From the NCBI RefSeq assembly GCF_958979055.1, contig NC_084894.1:25265616-25329615 (forward strand): DNA of 64,000 bases, read 5' to 3'. Each line of letters begins with the position of its first letter. Position 1 is the stretch's first letter. A model generated the notes under the pieces. The model was given only the letters and a program-made list of their open reading frames with translations, had not been told where the DNA came from and did not search any database. This DNA is from Alnus glutinosa. Lineage: Eukaryota; Streptophyta; Magnoliopsida; Fagales; Betulaceae. A program made the translations under genes and the position numbers. This document shows, one piece after another, positions 34,711-46,091 of the stretch.

Positions 34711-35109
34711 TACGTGTGGGTGGTTAAGTTCTTTACTTTTCATGTTATGCTACGTGGGTAGTTTCCTTGTTATGGGTGGTTTCCTTGATATTTTACGTAG
34801 GTTATTATCTTTAGTAAGAACGGTATAAGATAAAGTGTCCACATTATTGTGTCTTTTGGTATTTTTTATTTTTCAAACTGTCTGCAATCTTTTTATGTCC
34901 TTGAGAAGATTCACTGAGAGAGCGGGTCCTTGTAAAATACAACCAACTACCAAACCAACTACTGTCAGCTTCTTGGAAAAGGGAATCAAACAAGAGACGC
35001 AACTTTCGAATCTGCCTTCGACGTCATTGCATACGCTATCAAGATTCAGACTTGCCATGTTTTATTCAACTCTAAACTCTGTGCCTGCGAGAGAGAGAGA
35101 GACAGAGAG
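34711..35109 (+). promoter_or_regulatory. L-type upstream region of UGT-11
   Basis: Near-identical to the UGT-8 upstream region, with an internal deletion near 34858 relative to the others. It ends in a GA-rich tract next to the ATG. Confidence 0.4.
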
Positions 35110-36653
35110 ATGGAAAAGCAGGGAAAGAGACGCCGCCGGGTGGTGCTAGTGCCAGCGCCGTTCCAAGGCCACATAAACCCAATGCTTCAGCTGGGCAGCA
35201 TCCTCCACTCCAATGGCTTCTCCATCACTGTCGTTCACGCCCAATACAACTCCCCCAACCCTTCAATCCACCCCGATTTCAGCTTTCTTCCCTTACCAGA
35301 TACCTCTTCTGACCACAACATCTTAGCTGGCGATTTAATAGCTTTTGTATTACAGCTTAATACAAATTGCAAAGCTCGTTTACAGGAATGCTTCGCTCAA
35401 GTGATGAGGCAACAGGGCCCGGACGATGGAATCGCCTGCGTTGTCCACGATGAGATCATGTACTTTTCGGAAGCAGCGGCAAAGGATCTGAAGCTTCCAA
35501 GCATCGTCTTGCGCACAGCTAGTGCTGCCACTTTTCTTGCTCGTAATGCCCTTATCAACCTAAAGGCAGAAGGCCACATTCCCTTCCCAGGTACGGAAAA
35601 GAAGAAGATGGGTCAAACTAGTTTATGTTTTTGTTAATTAATTTTCTTTTCTAAGCAAATGAAGAAAGGAGCTGTTTGTCCTTTTAGCTTGCTAGTGGGG
35701 AGGAAGTAGGAAGAGCATAAATTTTCTTCTTACTGTTAAACGATCATAGCCCATCAAACTAATCACTTTGGATTACAGAATCAAGGTCGCTGGATTCAGT
35801 TCCGGAGCTTATTCCAATCAGGTTCAAGGATCTACCTCTCCCCATTTTCGGAAAATTAGAGGACACTTTGCAACTAGTGAGTAAAGTTGCCAACATTAGA
35901 ACATCTTTGGCCATCATTTATAATACAATTGACTGTCTTGAAAATTCATCATTGGCAAAACTCCAACAGCAATGTCAAGTTCCATCCTTCCCAATAGGCC
36001 CAATGCATAGCTTTGCTCCGGCCTCCTCTACTAGCTTATTGGAGGAGGATAATAGCTGCTTGGCATGGCTTGATCAGCAAAGTTGTAACTCAGTCATTTA
36101 TGTAAGTTTGGGAAGTATAGCATTCATGGACGTCAAGCAGGTTGTTGAGATGGCTTGGGGGCTAGTGAACAGCCAACAACCTTTTTTATGGGTGGTTCGG
36201 CCAGGCTCAATTCGCGGTGCAGAATGGATTGAAATACTGTCCAAAAATTTAAAAGAAAGTATTAGCGAGAGAGGTTACATTGTGAAATGGGCACCCCAAA
36301 AAGAAGTATTGGCGCACAGTGCAGTGGGAGGGTTTTTGAGCCATTGTGGATGGAATTCAACACTTGAGAGTATTTGCGAAGGAGTTCCAATGATATGCAG
36401 ACCGAGTTTCGAGGACCAGAGAGTGAATGCAAGGTATGTAAGCCACGTATGGAATGTAGGTCTAGAATTGGAGAGCGAGTTGGAGAGAGGTGAGATAGAG
36501 AGAGTCGTAAGAAGACTTATGGTGGATGAAGAAGGGAAAGATATGCGAAAGAGGGGGAAGAATTTGAAGGAGAGAATCGAACTTTGCATTAAAGAAGGTG
36601 GTTCCTCTAATAACTCCTTGAACAAGCTAATAGAGATGATCGTGTCAATTTAA
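35110..36653 (+). CDS. UGT-11: UGT76-like UDP-glycosyltransferase (L-type N-terminus), intact
   Basis: Exon 1 is 35110-35590, a short 188-bp intron is 35591-35778 and exon 2 is 35779-36653, giving 451 residues. Residues 1 to about 102 are nearly those of UGT-8; after that exon 1, the intron and exon 2 differ widely, so the gene is a mosaic. The predicted catalytic Asp114 sits in VVHDE where other copies have IIYDE; His21 is standard. The PSPG box (331-374) has [10 protein letters not shown], then [16 protein letters not shown] replaces ILPKSLKEN before it. It is the last gene of the cluster in this window and the most divergent live copy, so its acceptor may differ. Confidence 0.9.
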
Positions 36654-36787
36654 TTTCACATATGCTTTGGTCAAAACTTGGATTTTCTTCATTAAAGAAG
36701 GTGGTTTCTTTAATAACTCCTTGAACAAGCTGATAGAGATGATCGTATCAATTTAATTTCACATATGCTTTGGTCAAAACTTGGATT
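36587..36787 (+). repeat. Tandem duplication of the UGT-11 3' end
   Basis: The last codons, stop and first 3' bases (from CATTAAAGAAGGTGG at 36587) are repeated 103 bp downstream from 36690 to about 36787, including a second TCAATTTAATTTCAC stop region. The second copy has small changes and lies beyond the stop, so it is 3' untranslated or non-transcribed. Confidence 0.85.
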
Positions 36788-38300
36788 TCTTCTTATTATG
36801 GAGGGATCATATTTCAAGTCGATGTATGGAAGTTCCAACAAAATCTCCTAATTATATTTATCTGCATTGTGAAGTATGGCACATTAGTTTATCATTCCTT
36901 CTCCAATTCCATAGTATTTATTTATATTGTTTATTTAATATGGTAAGTAATAAAAAAAAATGATAGACCTATAACTCTTTTACAACTTGTTAACACTTGT
37001 CAGAATGTGATTGGCATGTGTTAATTTTTTTTTTAGTAACTTACGTGGCTTCAATCACATGTAGGCAAGTGTGAGCAAATTGTAAAATAGTTGTAGATAT
37101 AACATTATTTTAAGTAATGACGACTAATCAAACCAAAGCACAAACACATTTTGATCTAGAGTACTGTCGGAGATACTACAATACCTTACAAACAAACATG
37201 GCAGTGACGCGTGGCACTGCCACGGCAACCACTATAAAACTAAACTTACCACGTAGGTCGGCCACCCCCAATGCCGTTCTAAGCAAATCCCCCCACCTGA
37301 GTCAACCTAGATCTCATGCCCTGGTGGATTGCCAGAGTATGCATTGGATCCACCGAGCTGTTATATGAAGAACCCATTCCACTACCATGAACATGGGTCT
37401 TTGTCCCTTGAAGATGGCCAACCAACCTGTGGTGACCCGAACCTCATCACTTTAGTAACGAGGGCCAAATACACATTACATCATAAACTTATATTATGAA
37501 CATATCATACCAAAGTTCTATAACTCGCAGCGAAAACATCTTAAGGAATGGAATGTTACGTAACACACAAAGGGATGGGACTTTCTATGAACATGTCATA
37601 TCAGCTCGACCAACCCTTTTGCTAGATGGATGAAACTTTCTCCCACTAGGGACTTTCTTCCTACTCGTCATTTTCCCTTTTTCTTTATTACCCTTAGTCC
37701 CTTACTTCTTTAGTCACACCATGCATTCATGTACATGTTTGTGATGTATGCCATTAAATCATTATTTCCTTTACTTTCATGTTGATGCAACAATTAACAT
37801 CATTTCTTAAGCGCAATTAATAAAACATATCTCAACACTTGTAAAGTCATAGAATATATTCATAAAACATCTATCATCATAACATACAATCGACCCTATC
37901 AACATGTATATTTTCATGCTTTAAAAATAATTTAAAATTGTTTTTTTTTCCTCAGTAAGTAATATTCTTACATTTCTTTAATATAGCTCAAGATTGATCC
38001 CTGACTCAAGGCATCACAATGCACAACTGAAATTAGCACATTGCAAGATACATTAACTTCTCGCTACAACTTAATACTTCAACTATAAACAAACTCCCTT
38101 AATGCTCATATCCCGTAAGCACTCATTTCCATTCTAACCTTAAGCACATTAAGGGTTTAAGACAACTATATTAACCCATACAACAACCAATTATGCCCAA
38201 TTTACACACTCAAAAATATATTTGACAGTGGCTCCCAACTACCTTGTATATATTCACTGCTTTATATTCAACAAACTGGGGTGAACTATAACCTAATAGG
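36788..38300. other. Intergenic DNA after the UGT cluster
   Basis: Mostly AT-rich. A GC-richer patch at 37190-37430 has a - strand frame reading VDPMHTLAIHQGMRSRL that may be a gene crumb, not identified. From about 37430 the phrase GGTGACCCGAACCTC resembles an LTR start, but no partner was found. No gene is supported. Confidence 0.35.
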
Positions 38301-38355
38301 TGCCTAAGCGTAATCGCCAGTGACAATAATTCCAGTTCTGCATAATACATGACTG

Positions 38356-38900
38356 TCAAGAAGAAAAGGAATGGGGATAAAAAAACAAGCCTTTATTAAC
38401 CATAGAGGAACCGAACACAAAAACCAAAAGAGCAAGGACAACCAAGAGGAGCATTGCAACCCTCCTCCGACCGGCATATCGGCAAATAAAGAGGAGAAGC
38501 CTTTCCTTCTCCCTTGAACTAGAAAAAAACATCTTCGTAGGCTTTCGCACAAGCATTGGTGTTGCCTGAGTAGCCGGCAAGAAGCCGTTCTGTATCTGTT
38601 GTTGCAGTGATCCATAACTCCCCATACGTAAACCCAATGACCCTCCAGTCATTGTACCTCCAAATCCACAACCTTGGGGTTTCATCTCGTTTCTACTCTA
38701 CAAAAACCTCTCATTCACATAACCCAAGATTGTCTTCCAAAGCTGAATTCCAAAATGCCGCAACCAATTCACCAATCCCACCACCAAATAGTCCACCAAT
38801 TCAATAAATCTCCAATGTATGACCTCACATTCACAAACCCACAATTCTTTTCCAAGTATACGTTCAAAAGCACCAAGCCACCTTTAAATCAAACCCAACC
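38356..38900 (-). pseudogene. Fragment of an unidentified type II membrane-protein gene
   Basis: A - strand open frame (38685-38356) reads MTGGSLGLRMGSYGSLQQQ from its second Met, then a Lys/Arg stretch and a hydrophobic segment (MLLLVVLALLVFVFGSSM) before it ends in sequence without further domain. This layout is typical of the N-terminus of plant Golgi type II proteins such as glycosyltransferases. The 200 bp upstream of it (to about 38900) read like a 5' leader. No catalytic domain follows, so this is a 5' fragment or retrocopy piece. The family is not certain. Confidence 0.45.
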
Positions 38901-38973
38901 TCCTCAATGCTAAATTTCAAACATGCAATTAAAACTCCCCAAGCCTTAATCCGCACAAGCTCACCACGAATTG

Positions 38974-39486
38974 TGTAACGACCCAAGGAAAAGCGCTAGT
39001 CACATCTGCGCTATCACCTCAAAAGGATTAGTCAATTTGAAGCTTCCCTAGAATCCATTATAAAGCCCAGTTTCACCTAGTAACTAGGCAATGTGAGACT
39101 TAGCACTCATCTATCTTTTATAAATCACTCACTCTATGTGAGTTATTTATCTATTCCCAATATGGGACTGGGGTGTTACAAACTCCTCCCCTTAAACTCC
39201 TGACGTCCCCGTCAGAGCAACATCATGCAGTGCTCCAGTACCACATGACCTGGCGTTACTAGGTGGCTCTGATACCATTTGTAACGACCCAAGGAAAAAC
39301 GCTAGCCACATCTGCGCTATCACCCCAAAAGGACTAGTCAATTTGAAGCTTCCCTAGAATCCATTATAAAGCCCAGTTTCACCTAGTAACTAGGCAATGT
39401 AGGACTTAGCACTCATCTATCTTTTATAAACCACTCACTCTATGTGAGTTATTTATCTATTCCCAATATGGGACTGGGGTGTTACA
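38974..39486 (-). mobile_element. TRIM: terminal-repeat retrotransposon in miniature
   Basis: Two direct repeats of 207 bp (38974-39180 and 39280-39486) both start TGTAACGACCC and end GGGTGTTACA. They enclose 99 bp. Next to the right repeat is GCTCTGATACCA (39264-39275), the reverse complement of an initiator tRNA-Met primer-binding site, which sets the - orientation. Flanking 5-mers AATTG and AACTG form a near-perfect target duplication. The repeats differ at about seven sites by eye, so the insertion is fairly young to moderate in age. It has no coding capacity and looks structurally whole. Confidence 0.88.
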
Positions 39487-39639
39487 AACTGAATCCCAAA
39501 AATTCAGATCCTCTTCTCAGTTTCCACTAAACTTTCAGATATACGATCTCAAAGACCAAAGTGATTCAATTAAAACAAAACAAAACAAAAAAACAAAAAA
39601 AAAACCAACACACGACCAACGGGACAATTCCAGCTTATA

Positions 39640-39811
39640 TCAAATAGAACTTGCAAATCCCAAATGGAATCCAATTGACTTCTTTAGAATTCCTTAAGAA
39701 GCTCAATCTTATCTAGTAAAGTACTAATGAGGGATTTCGCACTCACGAGGATGTTTATTACTCACTCCATATGTGATTGTTCCTCTTTCCAATGCAGAAC
39801 TAGGTGTCACA
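39640..39811 (-). mobile_element. Decayed LTR related to the TRIM
   Basis: Phrases CTAGTAAAGTACTAATG, GCACTCA, TTATTACTCACTCCATATGTG and AACTAGGTGTCACAG follow the order of the TRIM repeat with many changes. It is an older relative or solo repeat. Ends are uncertain. Confidence 0.4.
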
Positions 39812-40253
39812 GTGATTGCTTAAACAGAGAGTTATAATTAGTATCTTTCTTAGCTCTCTCTCAGAGAAGTAATAGCATTGGATATAAAGTGAGATTTGAA
39901 ATACTTATAACCAAGAAAATAAAAGCATTTCAGTGGTACTTTAAGAACCATTTGATATATACATTAGGCGTTCGACTTCCATAGTAAGAACAGTCTTGGT
40001 AGGCAATAACATATTAGAACATGTAAAACAGAGCAATTGTTGTTAAGAACATAACTTTTTTCCTTCAAGACATCAACGACCATTTAAGATACACTAAGCC
40101 CAGATTAAAATCACAAGAACCGACACAAACATCACACATTTTATACGCATTATATCAAACACCTTCATACGAAACTCAGAGCTTACGATGACCTTCAACA
40201 AACCACACACACAACACATAAACATAGTGACAGGACAAAGGAAGATCACATAT

Positions 40254-40709
40254 TTAGCCAGAGATCTCGACGGTCCGGACGTTGGGCGTGCTCGCCTCCG
40301 CTTTCGGAATAGTCACAGTGAGAACCCCATTGTGCATCGAGGCCTTCAACTGCTCGAGCCTCGCATCGTCAGGGACCTTGAACCTGCTCACAAACTTGCC
40401 GCTCTCGACGCTCACCTGGAGCACTCGGTCATCTTGGAGCTCCACCAACACGTCCTCATCCATGAACCCCGGAAGAGAAGCCTTCAGCACGTGGGCTCTC
40501 GGGGTCTCCCTCCAGTCGAGCCTGGTGTTCACCGAGGTCCCAAATGGGGAGCGAGGAAAGAGCGTGGAGAGTGTGGAAGGGAAAGGGATATCGCTAAATG
40601 GGTCCCAAAGGTGGTTCTGTCCGAAGCTCTGGAAGGCGTCCCACAGGCCTCTGGAGGATGCAGGGTTGGACACTCTGCGCTCTCGCTCATTGTACGGGAC
40701 GATCGACAT
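40254..40709 (-). CDS. Atypical small heat-shock protein (HSP20), class I-like
   Basis: It encodes 151 residues if the start is the Met at 40709 (MSIVPYNERERR), which resembles class I starts; an in-frame ATG at 40727 would add six. It should be a cytosolic ATP-independent chaperone that holds unfolding proteins. The N-terminal arm has LWDPFSDIPFPS; the alpha-crystallin domain runs from about residue 52 with SLPGF, DDRVLQVS and NGVLTVTIPK, and the tail has the VEI motif that docks subunits. About 20 residues are missing between VLQVS and SGKF compared with the three class I copies nearby; these form the beta6 loop used in dimer contacts in plant class I proteins. It sits just before the tandem array and has its own heat-shock elements. 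Confidence 0.88.
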   Translation of the reverse strand: MSIVPYNERERRVSNPASSRGLWDAFQSFGQNHLWDPFSDIPFPSTLSTLFPRSPFGTSVNTRLDWRETPRAHVLKASLPGFMDEDVLVELQDDRVLQVSVESGKFVSRFKVPDDARLEQLKASMHNGVLTVTIPKAEASTPNVRTVEISG

Positions 40710-40802
40710 CTTTGCCAAATTACCCACAGATTCGAGAGTTGGGTTTGGTCTTTCAGCGTTTGCTTTCCGGAGAAGCAGAGAAAGTAAAGTGAAGTGCGAA
40801 AC

Positions 40803-40851
40803 GAACCTTCGCGTATTTAGCGTAGTTTCTACTTTCTAGCGCTTTCGCGAA
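40803..40851 (-). promoter_or_regulatory. Heat-shock elements upstream of the atypical HSP20 gene
   Basis: Two inverted units fit the heat-shock factor rule: GAACCTTC (40803-40810) and TTCGCGAA (40844-40851). A TATA-like CTAAATA on the - strand lies between them (about 40813-40819). They are about 95-140 bp from the chosen start. Confidence 0.6.
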
Positions 40852-42304
40852 GTGTACGCTCGCACTTTAGAAGCTCTTGGAAGCCGACCAACGATCCAAT
40901 GGGCTTTTGACGTGGTTTTTTTTTTTTTTTTTTTTTCCATGAAATTATTCTTCTCACTTATTTTTCATATTTATTATTTATATCATATTAACTCGTATTT
41001 TGAGTAAACTATATGAAACTCACAATTCTATATTTCTAATCGAAATTCCTTGGAAATCCCCACAATTCTCTAATTCTTAAAATCAGTGAGAGGATCCTAA
41101 TGAGAGTAAAATAGTAAGAGGAGTAATATTAAAAGTTCATTTTATATTATTTTTGTGTTTTTTCAAGAATGAAATAACTTTTAAAATTACCATTGAGTTT
41201 GTAATTGATCATTATTAATTTTAATCAAATAATAATTTTAAAAGTTACATCATTTTTAGATGGACACAAAAATAACATATGAAAGACTTATAAAATTACT
41301 CATAATAAGAGTTTTCTGTCCGAGCAAAGGCTTATTTGCTAATGAGAGGCTGAATAACAAAAGCTTTATGTTCAAGCAGAGGCCCATTTGCTGAGCAAAC
41401 TGCTTGAACAAAGGGGCATGTGCTCGCCTCTACAAAATTGTCTCTACCCCTGTACTCTAAACAAGAATGTAAGGGATCCTAAAATGCAAGTAAAATGATA
41501 GTATATAGAATTTACTAGTGATGATGAATCCTTATAGGGATAGAAAATAAGATTGGAGACTAATGTCCAAGACCCCGTCAAATTAATGGCCCACTACTAA
41601 ATGAACCCAAAAAACCCCAAATGAGCCTCGAATGAAGAATACTTGAACTGGAAAGGAGCCGAAGGTAAAATTGTCCTATTCACTTGCCAAAGAGGATCCA
41701 AATGTTAAAATATAAAATCTCTTCGCTTAGAAACTCAACTCCTCTCTTACAAGAATTCACGCCATCATTTTTTCCTCTTTCAATCAAAAATATTGATTTA
41801 ACTATTAGAAGCTGCTTACCTAACCAGGAGCAGCGCCGTTCCGATAGTTCCTTCCCAACGTGCGAAATTTGATATCATCATACTCAAACAGCCACAAATC
41901 TGTCTACTCATTTATGCCAATTATATTCTCAACTTTGCATTTCGTGTTATATACCATAACTTAATTTTGACTGAAAGAACATCAATCTGCAGAGACACCA
42001 GGCGGCCGTTGCATCAAGCAATAAAAAGCAATTTCTAACCTTAAAACATCCCAAAAGATTGTGATTCTATGTGTTGGCAATGTCAAATTAGAATAGAAAT
42101 TATATTGCTAAAACATAGCAACTTTATTATTATAACGTTAATTACACCATCAAGCACGGGAATTATCTCCAAACATACTCAAAACACAACCATTCTTAGA
42201 CACAATAATATCACACGGACGCTTATTAGACACGTTATACAAAAACCATACTGCCATGTAGACGACATGTCGCATTGGAGAGATGACTCAAGACTGAGTT
42301 AAAT

Positions 42305-42775
42305 TCAGCCCGAAATTTCGATTGCCTTGACATCAGGCTTCTTGGCCCCCTCCACCTTGGGGACCGTGACAGTGAGGACCCCATTCTCCATAGCAGCATT
42401 AATCTGATCCATCTTGGCGTTCTCCGGCAGCCTGAACCTCCGCAAGAACTTGCCGCTGCTACGCTCCACCCTATGCCAAGTGTCGTTCTTGTCTTCCTTC
42501 TCCACGTTCCTCTCTCCGCTTATCTGAAGCACTCTGTCGTCTTCAACCTCGACTTTCACTTCCTCTTTCCTGAGCCCCGGAAGATCGGCCTTGAGCACGT
42601 GGGCTTCTGGGGTCTCCTTCCAGTCGATCCGGGTGTTCACAAAAGCCGAAGTTTCCAGGGAAGAGTTGGGGAAATAAGTAGAAAGTGAAGAACGGAAAGG
42701 AGAGTCCCTGAAGGGGTCCCAGAGGTCGAGAGATAAGGGTCGTCGGTCACCAAAGAAGCTTGGAATCAGCGACAT
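42305..42775 (-). CDS. HSP17-A: cytosolic class I small heat-shock protein
   Basis: It encodes 156 residues starting [12 protein letters not shown], the class I signature start. The arm has [12 protein letters not shown]; the alpha-crystallin domain spans about residues 47-140 with [18 protein letters not shown], the beta6 loop [14 protein letters not shown] and [10 protein letters not shown], followed by the IEI tail motif. It should form dodecamer-type oligomers that hold heat-denatured proteins. Six residues present in copies B and C after GDRR (to PF before SLDLW) are missing here, an in-frame loss in the disordered arm. No intron, as usual for the class. Function is very likely kept. Confidence 0.95.
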   Translation of the reverse strand: MSLIPSFFGDRRPLSLDLWDPFRDSPFRSSLSTYFPNSSLETSAFVNTRIDWKETPEAHVLKADLPGLRKEEVKVEVEDDRVLQISGERNVEKEDKNDTWHRVERSSGKFLRRFRLPENAKMDQINAAMENGVLTVTVPKVEGAKKPDVKAIEISG

Positions 42776-42916
42776 CTTTTGATTGGCTGCTTTGTAGATT
42801 CTGTGTGGGATTGATTTGAGACGAAACGAAAGAAGAATTGGGTGCTGAGAAATTTAAACCAATAGATGCTCTTCAGTTTTTTCTTCCACGATATCAGAGA
42901 TTGAGGACATATTGCG

Positions 42917-43010
42917 TATTTATAACATTGAAAAGGACATTCTAGTTCTTTCGAGGGCCTTGTTCTGTAGTTGATGGGATTACCTTTTGCGCTTTAATTG
43001 AAGAACCTTC
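42917..43010 (-). promoter_or_regulatory. TATA box and heat-shock element of HSP17-A
   Basis: Read on the - strand, TATAAATA lies at 42924-42917 and the heat-shock element GAAGGTTC at 43010-43003, inside CTAGAAGGTTCTTC. The spacing is kept in copies B and C. Confidence 0.75.
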
Positions 43011-43039
43011 TAGTGCACTTGAGAACGTTATCTGTCGGC

Positions 43040-44801
43040 CCAATGGGCTTCACATGCCGAAGGTTGTTTGAATAGCATCTCCGGTGCAATAATTCAAAAG
43101 GTTATTTGGATGATAATCTGCCTTCAATTAGTTATTTTAATTCAAAAATTGATTAACTTGATGAGTATAGTAGCTTACCAAACATTTAAAAAAATTAAAT
43201 AAATAAATAAATAAATAAAAATAAAAGTCTTGATGCATATGACTTTAGGATGTACGTGCTTTGAAAAAAAAAATCTAAATTAAAATAGTAAAAGTAGATA
43301 GTTAAAATATAGAGGGAGACATGAGTCCTTTTAAAAAAAAGTAGTAGCTAAAATAAAACAAAAAATACATTTTTTTTAACAAAGGCCCCCATTTGTTTCG
43401 GCTTAAAATACTTTATCGAAAAATAATTCTCTATTTTTGAGTGTTTACTGTAATGTAAAATATTAGTCAACCTGAAAATATTTTTAATTTATCAAGAAAA
43501 TTAACTTTCATGAGCCATAAAATTGTTTATGGAACGTTTAGATGTTCGATTTTTTGAAATAAAAATTCAACTATAATTTACGGCTCGAATTCCGAGGTAA
43601 AATAAAGTTGAAAAAAGATGTTTGGATAATTTGACTTTCTGAAATAAAATTAGAAAAAGTAAGATAAAATCTAATTTGTTTTTTGAAAATTGCGAATACC
43701 AATAAATACTAATAGAATTTGTTTTTGAAAAAAAAAAATGCACCCAAACATCCCAGCGTAAATCATTTTCCGTCACTCTCTCCCACCTCCGAGCCGGCTA
43801 TTGTGAGATAGCCTTTATAAGGCCTATTTACTCGAACAAGTCTCGAATTACCTGAACACTTGTCTAGGCAGATTTGTCTAGGCAGATGAGCCTCACAAGG
43901 GCTCTCTTACAATTACAAGCAATATAAGCAAGCAATTGCACTAAATCTCAATCCTACATTCGACAACCTTCTATTTTCACTCTCTTTCTCCACGGCTCCT
44001 TTTCGCTCTTTCTCTTCCTTCCATCTCTTCAAATTATATAAAAATATAATACTTATTTGCTAATTTTTTGTACGAATCAAATGTCAAAAAATATTTGCTG
44101 CCGAAATTATTTTACGCGAAAACAAACATGACCTAAAATGAAGAGAGAGAAATGACACGTGATAGGAGTATTATAGGCATATTTCAACAAAATTGATTTT
44201 TTAAAAAACTTTTTGATAGTTTGAGAAGCCAAAGTCCAAAGGTTGGTAGTTTGGAGACTACCTCCAATTTTTAAGAGTACTTTCTCATATCCATCTTCTC
44301 CCACCCTTAAGTGGCTTTTAAAACTACCATTGAATTTGTGATGAATCTTTATTGGATTTTAATCCAATTGTGATTTTAAAAGCCACCTAAAAGTGTGTGA
44401 AAATGGGTGTGAAAAAGTGGGAGTGTTTATGGCATCACTCATTTTTAAAGCATGTGTGTAATATGGGTATATATAGTACCTACTTATACATTAGTGCATG
44501 ATTTACATGCAGTTTTGCTGAACACAATTTAGGATACCACTGTTTATATGACTTGATTATAGAAAACAAGCTTATCATTTTCGCCACATGCACATAAATA
44601 AAACTCCGCCACAAGCAGCACATATGACATAATGTTTCAGTGGACTAGATGCACAAGTAAATAAATGAAAAGGCAAACTTATTAAGGTTTTAAAATTTTG
44701 GACACAAAAATTATGATAAACTTAGACATCTGCATCCATGTCATTATAACCAAGAAATCTCTTGGTGCAAGATTTTGTTGGAATGAGAGTACCAACAAAA
44801 C
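43040..44801. other. Spacer of unit A, synthetase exon 6 lost
   Basis: AT-rich sequence homologous to 57135-58305 and then, after a jump near 44260, to 58915-59455. The part matching synthetase exon 6 (58586-58798 in unit C) is missing. No gene remains. Confidence 0.6.
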
Positions 44802-44804
44802 AAT

Positions 44805-46091
44805 CACTACCAAAAAAAAAAGAAGCAAATTCTGGATAGTTTTTTTTCATACGGTTTTAAAAACCATCTAAAATTAAATTTTTACAGACGATTTTTTGAA
44901 AACCGTCTATAAGAAAATAAATTACGACAGTTTAAATAAAACCGTCTATAAATTTACAGACTGTTTAGATGAACCGTCTGAAAATATAAACTTCCAAACG
45001 GTTTCAATGAAACCGTCCGTAAATTTACAGACGATTTTATTTAAAACCATCTTGAAATTATTTTTCAAACGGTTTATCTGTAAAATTTATTGACGATTTC
45101 ATTGAAACCGTCTGCAATTTTAATAACTAAAATTCATCATCTTATTAATTCCATGTCATCAATCCACACCACAAAATAACACCCCACATCTCAACCGTCC
45201 CTTTCAAATTTATCAACGACTCATATAACACCACCCCACAATCTGCACAATATCACTTTACTTTATTCACAGACTTGGCCAAGAATTCTCAATTAGAGGC
45301 AAGGCGTGCAGGTCTCGTACTTATTCTTCTCAATCCGGCCGACGACTGAAGACGGGTGACGAAATCTGGACGGAACGGCGGGAGAGAGTGTCAGAGATGG
45401 AGGGCCGGATCTATCAAACCCACGCAAGTGTGCGTGGGTTTCCAGCAGATCTGGTGAGGACGTCAGGATTTCCGGCTGAAACCGGCTCTGGGTCGTTTGG
45501 GGTTGGAGCTGACGGGTTGGTAATTGGGGTGGGTTTCGGTGATTCTGAGTTGTGTTTCGGTGCGTGGGTTTCCAGCGTATCTAGCGAGGACGTCGGGATT
45601 TCCGGCCGAAACAGGCTCTAGGTCGTTTGGAGTTGGAGCTGACGGGCTGGTAATTGGGGTGGGTTTCGGTGTTTCTGGGTTGTTTCGGTGCTTTTGGGTT
45701 GTTTCGTGTTTCTGGGTTTTGGTGGGGGTTTTGGTGCGGCTGAAAGGCTGGGTTGTGGATGGTGGTGACCGGAGCTAATTTTCAGTGGACAAAAAATAAT
45801 AATAATTATTATATTAAAAAAATAGTAATTATTATAATTTTTTTTTAAAAAAAAAATAACAAATTCTGGACGGTTTTGCCCAGACCGTCCAAAACCTGTT
45901 TTGGATGGTTTGAGCAAAACCGTCTGTAATTGTGGACGATTTTGTTCAACCTGTATATAAATTTATTTAAGGACATTATATTCTAGACGGTTTTAAACCG
46001 TCTAGAATTGATTTCAGACGATTTTTTTGCATTTCTAGACGGTTTTAAACCGTCCAAAATTTGCTTCTTTTTTTTTTTTTTTTTTGTAGTG
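44805..46091. mobile_element. Non-autonomous CACTA transposon with a captured GC-rich segment
   Basis: The ends are CACTACCAAAAAAAAAA and TTTTTTTTGTAGTG, and a 3-bp duplication AAT flanks them (44802-44804 and 46092-46094); units B and C have the empty site ACAATGG. Subterminal zones are filled with ACGGTTT / AAACCGT phrases in both orientations, typical of transposase-binding regions. The centre (about 45270-45780) is GC-rich and unlike the rest, with a 130-bp tandem duplication. No transposase is present, so it was mobilised in trans. Confidence 0.9.
45431..45690 (+). repeat. 130-bp tandem duplication inside the CACTA element
   Basis: Units start at 45431 and 45561, each opening TGCGTGGGTTTCCAGC and ending TTTCGG. 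Their frames encode Gly/Phe-rich peptides with no recognised domain. The source is probably a captured host segment. Confidence 0.85.

Noticed and set aside
40188-40839. Long + strand frames opposite the atypical HSP20 gene
   Set aside because: The - strand frame has the full alpha-crystallin fold signature; the + frames have none.
45388-45778. Frames in the CACTA centre as a functional gene
   Set aside because: They are a tandemly repeated GC-rich piece without a domain, inside a transposon.
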